Source: Bacteroidota bacterium
Lineage (GTDB): Bacteria; Bacteroidota; Bacteroidia; Flavobacteriales; Weeksellaceae
Assembly (NCBI GenBank): GCA_023423715.1
Contig: JAFAFC010000034.1
Span: 62,001-126,000 of the forward strand
DNA: 64,000 nucleotides
Reading direction: 5' to 3'
A program made the translations under genes and the position numbers. Below, one piece after another: positions 17,617 through 26,491 of this stretch. The notes beneath the pieces are model-generated. The model was not told the DNA's origin. It made no database searches and was given only the letters and a program-made list of their open reading frames with translations. Position 1 is the stretch's first letter. Every line of letters begins with the position of its first letter.

Positions 17617-19054
17617 AAGATTAAAGAAGACTAAGGTTGTTGCAACGTTGGGGCCAGCTTCTTCAAGCAAAGAGGTGATTATTGATTTAATCAAGGCAGG
17701 TGTAGATATCTTCAGAATCAACTTTTCTCATGCAGACTATGATCTGGTTAGAAAAAATGTTGAAACCATTCGAGAAATCAATGCAGACTTTGGCTACTCC
17801 GTAGGAATCTTAGGAGACTTACAAGGTCCAAAACTTCGAGTTGGTGTGGTGAAGGAGGGTTCTTACCTGAACCCTGGTGATGTATTAACATTCACCAATG
17901 AAAAAATTGAAGGAGACTCTACTCGAGTATTCATGACCTACCAGCAATTCCCACAAGATGTAAAAGTGGGTGAGCGTATCTTAATTGATGATGGTAAATT
18001 GGTTTTGGAAGTTCTAGAGACAAATGGTGTTGACACTGTAAAAGCGAAAACTATCCAAGGGGGACCTTTAAGTTCTAAAAAAGGAGTAAACCTGCCGAAT
18101 ACCAATGTATCACTTCCTGCTTTAACGGAAAAAGATATTCAGGATGCTAATTTCATGTTGGACTTAGAATTGGACTGGATTGCCCTTTCTTTCGTACGTC
18201 ATGCACAAGATATTATTGATCTTAAAGAATTAATCAGCAAGCATCCAACTAATAAATTCAAAACGCCAATCATCGCTAAAATTGAGAAACCAGAAGGTGT
18301 GAAAAACATCGACGAAATCTTAATGGAATGTGACGGTTTAATGGTTGCTAGAGGAGATTTAGGTGTTGAAGTTCCAATGGAGGAAGTTCCTGCAATTCAA
18401 AAGAACTTGGTAGAAAGAGCAAGAGCACATGCGAAGCCTGTTATTATTGCAACACAGATGATGGAAACCATGATCAACAGCCTTACGCCGACAAGAGCAG
18501 AGGTTAATGACGTGGCAAACTCGGTGTTGGATGGTGCCGATGCAGTAATGCTTTCTGGCGAAACTTCGGTGGGTAAATACCCGGTTGAAGTGGTAAGCAA
18601 CATGACAAAGATTATTAAAAACATTGAACAAACCGAATTTTATAAGTCTAAGAATACGATTATCGAAAAAGAGTTCAACTGTATTGATGAACGTTTTATT
18701 ACAGACCGTGTCTGTTTAGCAGCGGTAAGAATCGCAAAAAGTACCGATGTACAAGCGATTATCACACTTACCTACTCAGGATATACGGCGTTTCAAATTT
18801 CATCACATAGACCAGACTCACATATCATCGTTTATAGCTCAAACAGAAGAGTTATCAATATGTTGAATTTACTTTGGGGCGTACGTGCTTTCTTCTACGA
18901 CATGAAGAAATCTACGGACGAAACAATTATCCAAGTAAATGCGTTAACATACAACAGTGGATTTGTTGAAGAAGGCGACATGGTGGTAAACATCAACGCG
19001 ATGCCTGCGCATGACGATGCCAAAACAAATACGTTACGATTAACGTTTATCTAA
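17609..19054 (+). CDS. pyk: Pyruvate kinase
   Basis: A 481-residue glycolytic enzyme making pyruvate and ATP from phosphoenolpyruvate and ADP. Landmarks are the start KTKVVATLGPAS, RINFSHADYD, the catalytic Lys in IIAKIEKPEGV, metal-binding MVARGDLGVEVP and ATQMMETMI. The C-terminal regulatory domain is present (ITLTYSGYTAFQISSHRP) and of normal size. It overlaps the end of the IPExxxVDY gene by 8 bases and closes the acpP-fabF-rnc-pyk run, followed by a strong hairpin. Confidence 0.97.
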   Translation: MSKRLKKTKVVATLGPASSSKEVIIDLIKAGVDIFRINFSHADYDLVRKNVETIREINADFGYSVGILGDLQGPKLRVGVVKEGSYLNPGDVLTFTNEKIEGDSTRVFMTYQQFPQDVKVGERILIDDGKLVLEVLETNGVDTVKAKTIQGGPLSSKKGVNLPNTNVSLPALTEKDIQDANFMLDLELDWIALSFVRHAQDIIDLKELISKHPTNKFKTPIIAKIEKPEGVKNIDEILMECDGLMVARGDLGVEVPMEEVPAIQKNLVERARAHAKPVIIATQMMETMINSLTPTRAEVNDVANSVLDGADAVMLSGETSVGKYPVEVVSNMTKIIKNIEQTEFYKSKNTIIEKEFNCIDERFITDRVCLAAVRIAKSTDVQAIITLTYSGYTAFQISSHRPDSHIIVYSSNRRVINMLNLLWGVRAFFYDMKKSTDETIIQVNALTYNSGFVEEGDMVVNINAMPAHDDAKTNTLRLTFI

Positions 19055-19057
19055 ATA

Positions 19058-19086
19058 AAAAAGCTCCTCAATTTGAGGAGCTTTTT
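19058..19086. terminator. Bidirectional terminator between pyk and the aldehyde dehydrogenase
   Basis: AAAGCTCCTCA-ATT-TGAGGAGCTTTTT, with A-run before and T-run after, between convergent genes. Confidence 0.88.
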
Positions 19087-19090
19087 CGTT

Positions 19091-20386
19091 TTATGCATTT
19101 CCGACAATGGTTTTTGCCGTAACAAATTCTTTCAAAGCATGAAGTGAAAGTTCGGTACCATAACCCGAAGTTTTCGTTCCACCAAAAGGAAAACGAGGAT
19201 CCGAACTCGTCATTCGATTAATATTGACCGTTCCTGAATCTAAACCTTCAATAAAAAACTGTTGACGGGATTTTGAACTCGTCCAAACCGCATTTGACAA
19301 TCCAAAAGGAATATCATTCGCCAATTCCAAAGCATGTTGATCGTTGTTGGCGATCATCACCATTCCTAGTGGACCAAACAATTCTTCTTGTAAAATTGGG
19401 TTCCCTTCTTGAACTTGGATTAAACCCGGTTCAAAACCCGTCTTAGAAATACGTTTTAAAGGCAAAATAACTTCAGCTCCATGATCCAAAGCCTTTTTAT
19501 ACTGAACTTCCAATTCATCCGCTAAATCAGCTCTAGACATTCCAGAAAGTTTCGTTGCTTTATCAAATGGGTCTCCAATTTTGAATTTCTGATATTCTTC
19601 AATAAATTTTGGAAGAAATGCTCTTTCAACAGACTTTTCAATGATAAAACGTTTGGCAGCAACACAAGTCTGACCACAATTTTGAAGTCGAGCCAAAGCA
19701 CCAACATTCGCTGCTTTATCCAAATCGGCATCATCCAAAACAATAAAAGCATCGCTTCCGCCCAATTCCAAAAGAGATTTTTTAATCAATTTACCGGCTT
19801 GGCTAGCGACATCAGCACCAGCTTTTTCACTTCCTGTAAGGGAAACACCTTGAACGGCTTTGTGAGCCAAAACTTCTTTCACTTCGTTATGTCCAATTTC
19901 CAAATTCTGAAAAATTCCTTTTGGAAAACCAGAATCTAAAAGTAATTGTTCAATCGCATTTCCGCTACCGAAACAAATAGAAGCGTGTTTTAAAAGCGCT
20001 GTATTTCCGGCCAAAATCGCAGGAATTGCAAAACGTAAGACTTGCCAAAACGGGAAATTCCATGGCATCACTCCAAGAATCACGCCCTTCGGAACAAAAT
20101 GTATTTCTGAAATGCTTAATTCAGATTCGATTTTCTCGACACGCAAAACGTTTTCCGCTTTTGCATAATAATCCATCATCAAACCGCATTTTTCAACTTC
20201 GGCAATGGATTGCGAAATCGGTTTATGCATTTCGGTTGTGATAATTTTTCCGTAGTCTTCCGCTCGTTCTTTGATCAACGTTGCGGCTTTTGAAATATAT
20301 TTTTGACGTTCTTCAAACGGCACTTTTCGCCATTCTAAAAACGCATTGTGAGCTAATTCTACTTTATCTTGTAAGTTCTTATTCAT
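19091..20386 (-). CDS. NAD(P)-dependent aldehyde dehydrogenase, succinate-semialdehyde type
   Basis: A 431-residue member of the aldehyde dehydrogenase superfamily, closest by pattern to the Sad/GabD succinate-semialdehyde dehydrogenases. The catalytic Glu207 is in LLELGGSDAF and the nucleophile Cys241 in NCGQTCVAAKRF; GVMPWNFPFWQ marks the cofactor fold and SDPRFPFGGTKTSGYG the C-terminus. It is about 20-25 residues shorter at the N-terminus than usual: the opening INPxTGE strand is missing and an in-frame stop lies just before the ATG. Catalytic residues are intact. Substrate is inferred. It is downstream of hutG by 85 bases; co-transcription is possible, since histidine breakdown feeds glutamate. 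Confidence 0.85.
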   Translation of the reverse strand: MNKNLQDKVELAHNAFLEWRKVPFEERQKYISKAATLIKERAEDYGKIITTEMHKPISQSIAEVEKCGLMMDYYAKAENVLRVEKIESELSISEIHFVPKGVILGVMPWNFPFWQVLRFAIPAILAGNTALLKHASICFGSGNAIEQLLLDSGFPKGIFQNLEIGHNEVKEVLAHKAVQGVSLTGSEKAGADVASQAGKLIKKSLLELGGSDAFIVLDDADLDKAANVGALARLQNCGQTCVAAKRFIIEKSVERAFLPKFIEEYQKFKIGDPFDKATKLSGMSRADLADELEVQYKKALDHGAEVILPLKRISKTGFEPGLIQVQEGNPILQEELFGPLGMVMIANNDQHALELANDIPFGLSNAVWTSSKSRQQFFIEGLDSGTVNINRMTSSDPRFPFGGTKTSGYGTELSLHALKEFVTAKTIVGNA

Positions 20387-20471
20387 TTTCTAATTTTGAC
20401 TTTTTTAAAGCAATTTGTATTCCTAGCCTTTTGAAATTTGATTGGTTTTGTAAATTCAATAAGATGAAAAT

Positions 20472-21380
20472 TTAAATCATAAACCATTCGTTCATCAAAG
20501 CTGCGGCTAATCTTGCTGTTCTATTCTGAATATCAAACTCTGGATTGACTTCCGCAACATCTAATGCAACTAACTTTGGTTGCTTTAAAATATGTCTAAA
20601 AAACGTCAAAAACGTTGCGTCAGCAAAAAGTCCATTATACGCCAAAGCCGAAACTCCAGGCGCAATTGATGCATTAAAAACATCCATGCAAATGGTTACA
20701 TAAACTACATCTACTTCTTCGATCAGTGCATTAATTCGCTCATAAATGGAAACCAAATTCTCGTAAAAAAGTTCATCAGCAAGAATGTATTTCATTCCCA
20801 TCTGATGCGCTGTATCGAACAATTGCAGTGTATTAGAATTTCGTTGAATCCCAATGTGCAACGAATGAATATCGCCTTCCTCTGCTATTTGCCAGAAACC
20901 CGTTCCCGAACTTACACCTTGTTCTGGTTTTCGATTGTCAAAATGTGCATCGATATTGATAATTCCAATTTTAGAGTTTGGAAAAGCCTTTCTAATTCCC
21001 GAATAATGAGCAAACGTGACTTCATGTCCACCACCCAAAACAACAGACTTCGCCTTTGCTTTCAAAACCTTAGAAACGTGCTCTGCTAAGTCATTTTGAG
21101 CTATTTCAAGTTGACTCCCTTCGCATTCAACATTTCCTGCATCCCAAAGTTTAAATTGCGAATTCACCACAGGGAAATTCACCATTTGCGCACGAATAAT
21201 ATCTGGTGCGGCTTTCGCTCCTACTCGACCTTTATTTCTTCGAACACCTTCATCAACCGCAAATCCGTGAAGCACAAAATCCGCTTCTTGAACTTGAGTA
21301 TAATCAGAAAGTAGTTTTACACGCTGGAAAATCCGATGATGCAATGGACTTTCACCATCATTTCGCCCCTCCCAAATCAT
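20472..21380 (-). CDS. hutG: Formimidoylglutamase
   Basis: A 302-residue arginase-family enzyme that hydrolyses N-formimidoyl-L-glutamate to glutamate and formamide, the last step of histidine degradation. Manganese ligands fit His119 (LGGGHEVTFAHYSG), Asp144, His146 and Asp148 (NIDAHFDNR) and the Asp pair region in ICMDVFNASIAPG. The ending DVAEVNPEFDIQNRTARLAA is typical. Its ATG overlaps the hutI stop by 4 bases, so the two are translated together. Agmatinase or arginase are alternatives on fold alone, but the hutI neighbour settles it. Confidence 0.93.
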   Translation of the reverse strand: MIWEGRNDGESPLHHRIFQRVKLLSDYTQVQEADFVLHGFAVDEGVRRNKGRVGAKAAPDIIRAQMVNFPVVNSQFKLWDAGNVECEGSQLEIAQNDLAEHVSKVLKAKAKSVVLGGGHEVTFAHYSGIRKAFPNSKIGIINIDAHFDNRKPEQGVSSGTGFWQIAEEGDIHSLHIGIQRNSNTLQLFDTAHQMGMKYILADELFYENLVSIYERINALIEEVDVVYVTICMDVFNASIAPGVSALAYNGLFADATFLTFFRHILKQPKLVALDVAEVNPEFDIQNRTARLAAALMNEWFMI

Positions 21381-22606
21381 GATTTCAACTTTTGACCGTT
21401 AACATAAACTGCGCTAGGCATTAAACTTCCTTGTTGGTATAAAATATTTTGAAAATTATCCGTTTTAAATACCACCAAATCTGCTTTTTTCCCTGAATCG
21501 ATCATTCCACGATCCGAAAGATTCAACGCTTTTGCTGCTCTAAATGTAATTCCAGCCAAAACCTCAGCGGTTGTTAATTTCTGAAAAGTCGCTAAAACAC
21601 TCGCTTGCGTCAATAAATTCCCCATGGGTGCCGAACCGGGATTCCAATCCGTTGCAATTGCTAAACAAGCTCCGGCATTCAATAATTTACGAGCTGGAGT
21701 AAAAGGTTCGCCAAGTCCTAAACTTGCTCCCGGAAGAGCTGTAGCTACCGTTTCTGACTTTGCAAGAAAATCAATATCGTCATCTGAAGTTGCTTCCAAA
21801 TGATCTGCAGAAAAAGCACCGACTTCTACTGCAATTCGAGAACTTCCTGGTGTAAACTGATCTGCATGAACCGTAATTTCAAATCCTAATTCTTTTGCTT
21901 TCAACAAAAAAGCTTTGCTATCTTCTGGCTGAAATGCCGACTTTTCAATAAAAACATCAACGCGATTAGCCAATCCCTCTTCCTTAACTTTAGGAAGAAT
22001 ATCAGTCAAAATGTAATTCAAATACGCTTCATCCGAACCTTCAAAATCCTTTGGCTTCAAATGTGCTGACAAACACGTTGGAACCAAGGTAACCGATGTC
22101 TTTTCCGCTGCATTTTTGATTGCTCGAAGCATTTTCAATTCACTTTCAACATTTAATCCATAACCACTTTTCACTTCAATCGTTGTAATTCCTTGGCTAG
22201 CTAAAAACGAAATTCGCTCCAACATTTTTGCTTCCAATTCTTCTTGCGAGGCTTGACGTGTATGTTGTACAGAACTCCAAATTCCACCACCACTTAGAGC
22301 AATATCCAAATACGATTTGCCTGCATTACGCATCGCAAAATCATTGGCACGATTCCCTGCAAAACAAATGTGTGTATGAGAATCTACAAAACCGGGAAGT
22401 AGTACTTGATCGCCTTCTACTTTTTCTAATTTGGCATTCGGATAAATTCGTTGCAAATACTCAAAATCGCCGACATCAAGAATTTCATCTTCTTCAATAA
22501 ACACCGCTCCGTTGGTAATCACTTCCAATTGTTCATCTGCCAAGGCTCCTTTCATTGGGAGGTTACGCAAGGTTACAATTTGTTTGAATGGGCCAATTAA
22601 TACCAT
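21377..22606 (-). CDS. hutI: Imidazolonepropionase
   Basis: A 409-residue amidohydrolase that opens imidazolone-5-propionate to N-formimidoylglutamate in histidine degradation. Metal-binding His77 and His79 are in LPGFVDSHTHICFAG; further landmarks are TIEVKSGYGLN, VHADQFTPGSS and IATDWNPGSAPMGNL. Length is normal (about 400-420). It overlaps hutG by 4 bases and is divergent from ruvB. The partners hutH and hutU are not in the window, so the pathway genes are split or lie elsewhere. Confidence 0.96.
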   Translation of the reverse strand: MVLIGPFKQIVTLRNLPMKGALADEQLEVITNGAVFIEEDEILDVGDFEYLQRIYPNAKLEKVEGDQVLLPGFVDSHTHICFAGNRANDFAMRNAGKSYLDIALSGGGIWSSVQHTRQASQEELEAKMLERISFLASQGITTIEVKSGYGLNVESELKMLRAIKNAAEKTSVTLVPTCLSAHLKPKDFEGSDEAYLNYILTDILPKVKEEGLANRVDVFIEKSAFQPEDSKAFLLKAKELGFEITVHADQFTPGSSRIAVEVGAFSADHLEATSDDDIDFLAKSETVATALPGASLGLGEPFTPARKLLNAGACLAIATDWNPGSAPMGNLLTQASVLATFQKLTTAEVLAGITFRAAKALNLSDRGMIDSGKKADLVVFKTDNFQNILYQQGSLMPSAVYVNGQKLKS

Positions 22607-22720
22607 AAAAATCTGTTTTGTGTAAAATTAGTCAATTCTAAAACTTTAGAAAAATGAAAGCTGTTAAGAAATAAACACATTGCTCAAAATGCGTTATCTT
22701 TACATCAAAATAGAGATTAC

Positions 22721-23743
22721 ATGCCGGATTTTCTGCATCCCGATAAAGAAAATTATTCCCACGAAGATTTACAACAAGAGGAAAAAATTCGTCCCCAGAG
22801 TTTCAGCGATTTTGCTGGACAACGGAAGACGATGGACAACCTTGAAGTTTTCGTTGCCGCTGCAAAAAACAGAGGGAATGCGTTAGACCATGTTCTTTTG
22901 CATGGCCCGCCAGGATTGGGAAAAACGACACTTTCTCATATTATTGCTAATGAGTTGGGCGTTGGTTGCAAAGTCACTTCAGGCCCGGTTTTGGATAAAC
23001 CTGGAAGCCTTGCCGGCTTGCTTACCAATTTGGAAGAAAATGATGTTTTGTTTATCGACGAAATCCATCGTTTGTCCCCAATTGTGGAAGAATATCTGTA
23101 TTCTGCCATGGAAGATTATAAAATCGATATCATGCTGGAAACGGGTCCGAATGCTCGAAGCGTGCAGATTGCTTTAAATCCGTTTACGCTTATTGGTGCA
23201 ACAACGCGAAGCGGAATGCTCACCAAGCCGATGTTGGCTCGATTTGGAATTCAATGCCGATTGGAATATTATAACGTAGAGCTTCTCGGAATGATTATCG
23301 AGCGAAGCGCTCGTGTTTTAGGGATTAAAATTTACGAAGATGCTGCATTAGAAATCGCAAGAAGAAGTCGTGGAACGCCTCGTATTGCCAATGCATTATT
23401 GAGAAGAGTCCGAGATTTTGCTGAAATTAAAGGCAATGGTGAAATCGAAATTGGAATCACTAAGTTCGCTTTAAATTCATTAAATGTTGATGAATTCGGA
23501 TTGGACGATATGGATAACAAAATCATGACGGTGATGATTGAAAATTTCCGCGGAAAACCTGTAGGAATTTCTTCATTAGCAACTTCCATTGGAGAAAACC
23601 CTGAAACTCTTGAAGAAGTTTACGAACCGTATTTAATTCAAGAGGGTTTTATTATTCGTGGTCCGAGAGGAAGAGAAGTTACCGAAAAGGCTTATAAACA
23701 CCTCAATATTGAACGACCTACTCGTCCCGGAGAATTGTTTTAA
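22721..23743 (+). CDS. ruvB: Holliday junction branch-migration helicase RuvB
   Basis: A 340-residue AAA+ motor that drives RuvA-bound Holliday junctions during recombination. Walker A HGPPGLGKTT is at 61-70 and Walker B VLFIDEIHRL at 109-118; ATTRSGMLTKPMLARFG holds sensor and arginine-finger positions. The C-terminal winged helix ends in RGPRGREVTEKAYKHL. The start follows PDKENYSHEDLQQEEKIRPQSFSDF, a normal family N-terminus. A TATCTTTA about 20 bases upstream is close to the -7 consensus. It is alone on this strand before the MBL gene, 80 bases on. Confidence 0.97.
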   Translation: MPDFLHPDKENYSHEDLQQEEKIRPQSFSDFAGQRKTMDNLEVFVAAAKNRGNALDHVLLHGPPGLGKTTLSHIIANELGVGCKVTSGPVLDKPGSLAGLLTNLEENDVLFIDEIHRLSPIVEEYLYSAMEDYKIDIMLETGPNARSVQIALNPFTLIGATTRSGMLTKPMLARFGIQCRLEYYNVELLGMIIERSARVLGIKIYEDAALEIARRSRGTPRIANALLRRVRDFAEIKGNGEIEIGITKFALNSLNVDEFGLDDMDNKIMTVMIENFRGKPVGISSLATSIGENPETLEEVYEPYLIQEGFIIRGPRGREVTEKAYKHLNIERPTRPGELF

Positions 23744-23825
23744 ATCAGTAAAAACCCAAAAGAACTGAAGACAAAGTTTTTTTCCTCCTGAAAAAATTTT
23801 TACTTTAGTAAAAAAGATAATCTCT

Positions 23826-24692
23826 ATGAAACTATATCCCATACAATGCGGAAATTTTAAACTTGATGGTGGCGCGATGTTCGGTGTTGTTCCTAAAACT
23901 CTTTGGCAAAAAACAAACCCAGCCGATTCGAACAATCTAATCGATCTTGGGATGCGCTCGCTCCTTATTGAAGATGGAAAAAAACTCGTTTTGGTGGATT
24001 GTGGATTAGGAGACAAGCAAGATGACAAATTTTTCGGCCATTATTCCTTGTATGGAGATGATTCTTTAGATAAAAATTTACAGAAATACGGCTTTGTCCG
24101 TGAAGATATTACGGATGTGTTTTTAACGCATTTGCATTTTGACCATTGTGGTGGCGCAATTGAGTGGAATGATGAACGAAACGGCTATCGTCCTGCTTTT
24201 AAAAACGCACACTATTGGAGTAATGAAAATCATTGGGATTGGGCTGTTGATCCAAATCCTAGAGAAAAAGCCAGCTTTCTAAAAGAAAATATTCTGCCCA
24301 TCCAAGAAAGTGGTCAATTGAACTTTTTACCGCTTCCGACAACGGGAAATTACGGATTTGCACCTGATCTTAAAATGGATGTTATCTTTGTCGATGGACA
24401 TACCGAAAAGCAAATGCTTCCCGTGATTCAATATCAAGAAAAAACGATTGTTTTTGCAGCTGATTTAATTCCGACCGCAGGACATTTACCTTTGGTTTAT
24501 GTAATGGGATACGATACGCGTCCGCTTTTAACGGTTGCTGAAAAGGAAAAATTCTTGAAACAATGTGTTGATAACGATTATTTGTTGTTTTTTGAACATG
24601 ATGCGCACAATGAGTTGGCAAGTGTAAAAATGACAGAAAAAGGTGTACGACTAGATCAAACGTATAGTTTTAATGAAGTTTTTGGATATTAA
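23826..24692 (+). CDS. MBL-fold metallohydrolase (lactonase-like)
   Basis: A 288-residue metallo-beta-lactamase-fold hydrolase. The metal motif THLHFDHCGG gives His102, His104, Asp106 and His107; further ligands fit FVDGHTEKQM, VFAADLIPTAGH and the late FEHDAHN. The overall pattern, with substrate-side loop GMRSLLIEDGKKLVLVDCGLGDK, resembles the YtnP/AHL-lactonase branch, but the substrate cannot be told from sequence. No signal peptide, so probably cytoplasmic. coaE follows 15 bases later and may share its transcript. Confidence 0.85.
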   Translation: MKLYPIQCGNFKLDGGAMFGVVPKTLWQKTNPADSNNLIDLGMRSLLIEDGKKLVLVDCGLGDKQDDKFFGHYSLYGDDSLDKNLQKYGFVREDITDVFLTHLHFDHCGGAIEWNDERNGYRPAFKNAHYWSNENHWDWAVDPNPREKASFLKENILPIQESGQLNFLPLPTTGNYGFAPDLKMDVIFVDGHTEKQMLPVIQYQEKTIVFAADLIPTAGHLPLVYVMGYDTRPLLTVAEKEKFLKQCVDNDYLLFFEHDAHNELASVKMTEKGVRLDQTYSFNEVFGY

Positions 24693-24707
24693 TTTTTAAA
24701 AATATAA

Positions 24708-25334
24708 ATGGAAAATCAAACAGAACCCGAACCCGAACCGAAAGTCATTGGACTAACAGGAGGAATAGGATCCGGAAAAAGTACAGTTGCCAAATTCCTA
24801 ATGGAAATGGGCTTTCTTGTATACAACTCGGACACCAGAGCGAAAGAACTGGTGAATGAAAATAATGATTTAAAATCGAAAATCGTTTCGCTTTTAGGTG
24901 AAAAAGCATACGATAACGAAGGAAAATATGATCGCAAATATGTAGCCGATTTGGTTTTCAACAATAAGGATTTATTAGAAAAACTAAATTCTTTAATTCA
25001 CCCCGCTGTCGCATTGGATTTTGCACATTGGGTTCACTCTCAAATGGCACCGCTACTCTTCAAAGAAACCGCTTTATTGTTTGAATTGAGACTTCACGAA
25101 AAGACCGATGCGTCTTTGCTAGTAACGGCAGACGATAACATCCGTATGAAGCGCGTAATGGATAGGGACGGAAAAACCTACCGTGAAGTTGAAAACGTGA
25201 TGGACAAACAAATGTCCGAGCGTGAAAAATGCCGTAAAGCAGATTTCATCATCTACAACAACGGAAATCTAGAAGAATTAGAATCTGAAACTAAAAATAT
25301 CGTTGAGGCAATCAAAGATAAATTTTTAGGTTAA
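24708..25334 (+). CDS. coaE: Dephospho-CoA kinase
   Basis: A 208-residue P-loop kinase that phosphorylates dephospho-CoA in the last step of coenzyme A synthesis. Walker A is GLTGGIGSGKSTVAKF near residues 15-30; the LIHPAV and RDGKTYREVENVMDKQMSEREK segments are family marks, the latter in the lid. A short acidic, Pro-rich extension (NQTEPEPEPK) precedes the usual start. It follows the MBL gene by 15 bases and ends before a very strong GC hairpin. In many flavobacteria coaE sits beside yajC; here those genes are about 28 kb apart. Confidence 0.95.
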   Translation: MENQTEPEPEPKVIGLTGGIGSGKSTVAKFLMEMGFLVYNSDTRAKELVNENNDLKSKIVSLLGEKAYDNEGKYDRKYVADLVFNNKDLLEKLNSLIHPAVALDFAHWVHSQMAPLLFKETALLFELRLHEKTDASLLVTADDNIRMKRVMDRDGKTYREVENVMDKQMSEREKCRKADFIIYNNGNLEELESETKNIVEAIKDKFLG

Positions 25335-25353
25335 TTTGATTGAACATATAACG

Positions 25354-25386
25354 AATTACGCCCCGGCCAAAGGCCGGGGCGTAATT
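25354..25386. terminator. Strong GC-rich bidirectional terminator
   Basis: AATTACGCCCCGGCC-AAA-GGCCGGGGCGTAATT is a perfect 15-base stem between convergent coaE and the DUF6048 gene, far richer in GC than its surroundings. Confidence 0.88.
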
Positions 25387-25407
25387 TATTTTTACAAAAA
25401 TTGGTTT

Positions 25408-26052
25408 TTAAAATCGATACGCAATATTCCAAGCGAAGCCTAGATTAAATCCTGTTGATGATTTCCCAAATCCTGGAACAATCATCGGCTTTATATCCTC
25501 TTGTTTCGTTGAAAAAAGTAGATATCTCGGTTGCAGTTGAACATCCACAAAAAAATTGGATTTAAACAACTGAACACGACCTCCCAAACTTGCTTCCAAC
25601 CAAACCGCAGTTTGATTGCTAGCTGGAAAACTCACAAAATAATCACCCGCTTCAAAACCACGAACCGGAACTTTATGATACTCTTGCTTGTAAAATGAAG
25701 CGCCTAATTTCGGTCCTGCATAAAAACCATCATAGTCATTTTTAGGATCACGAACCATCATATAAATTGCTCCAGCCTTTACAAAAACGCCCGAAGCTTC
25801 GGCATCATAACCATTCTTTTCGTAGGTATTTTTGCCAAAACCTGCATCCGCTACAACATGAATTTTCTTATTGATATTGTAGGAAGCAAAAGCTTGATAT
25901 GTTTTCTGATCCGAAAAGAAGGACAATCCAGCATTCAGAATATCTACTCCCAACGAAAGATGTCGTTGAGGCTTTACTTTTAAACTATCTTGACCAAAAA
26001 AACTGGCACTAAGAAGGATCGAAAATAAAATAAAAATGCGTTTGTTCTTCAT
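25408..26052 (-). CDS. DUF6048 family outer-membrane beta-barrel-like protein
   Basis: A 214-residue protein with a signal peptide ending near FFGQ20. The mature part is a run of alternating hydrophobic and polar beta strands ending in FNLGFAWNIAYRF, with a terminal Phe as in outer-membrane barrels. The pattern and its place just after a DUF6452 lipoprotein match the DUF6048 family. Its start lies inside the preceding gene, overlapping by 44 bases, so translation is probably coupled. Likely an outer-membrane protein; function unknown. Confidence 0.75.
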   Translation of the reverse strand: MKNKRIFILFSILLSASFFGQDSLKVKPQRHLSLGVDILNAGLSFFSDQKTYQAFASYNINKKIHVVADAGFGKNTYEKNGYDAEASGVFVKAGAIYMMVRDPKNDYDGFYAGPKLGASFYKQEYHKVPVRGFEAGDYFVSFPASNQTAVWLEASLGGRVQLFKSNFFVDVQLQPRYLLFSTKQEDIKPMIVPGFGKSSTGFNLGFAWNIAYRF

Positions 26053-26485
26053 TCTTGATTTCGTTTTGTACCGATTGAATTTCTTTTACGGTAGTCGTAG
26101 ACTGCAAACTTGTAGAAACACCTTCATAAACACGTTTCATGCCGCAAGCTGGCGATACATATTCGGTTTTTGTGGTGTAACTCACTTGTACATTCGAAGG
26201 GGCAACTTGCTCGGATTTGCTCACACTAAAATTGGTGAATGTAGATTCGTCAATGCGAAGTGGAACAAGTACAGAGTCTACATTTGCAGCCTCCAAAACA
26301 CCGTATTTGCCATCGCCATAATCAACTTTAATACTGATATGTGGGATACGATATGCTCGATTTTGAGTATCTCTGAATTTAATTTTCATTCTCGGCGTTG
26401 CCTCACCACTCATACAAATATCATCGTCACTTGTACAAGAAATAGCAAATAAACCAAGAATGAAAAATAAACCAATTCTTTTCAT
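26009..26485 (-). CDS. DUF6452 family lipoprotein
   Basis: A 158-residue lipoprotein: the signal ends in the lipobox AISC with Cys17, followed by TSDDD, an acidic stretch like flavobacterial lipoprotein export signals. The rest is mostly beta, with two more Cys (near 24 and 114) that could form a disulphide. Family assignment rests on its place: between rlmD and a DUF6048 gene, as in related flavobacteria. Here a large metalloprotease gene intervenes. It starts 7 bases after the metalloprotease's end in genome coordinates and overlaps the DUF6048 gene, suggesting one operon. Function unknown. Confidence 0.75.
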   Translation of the reverse strand: MKRIGLFFILGLFAISCTSDDDICMSGEATPRMKIKFRDTQNRAYRIPHISIKVDYGDGKYGVLEAANVDSVLVPLRIDESTFTNFSVSKSEQVAPSNVQVSYTTKTEYVSPACGMKRVYEGVSTSLQSTTTVKEIQSVQNEIKNEEQTHFYFIFDPS

Positions 26486-26491
26486 GAACTA

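Noticed and set aside
23826..24692. A quorum-quenching AHL lactonase call for the MBL protein
   Set aside because: The metal motif is general to the fold; substrate residues cannot be judged from sequence alone.
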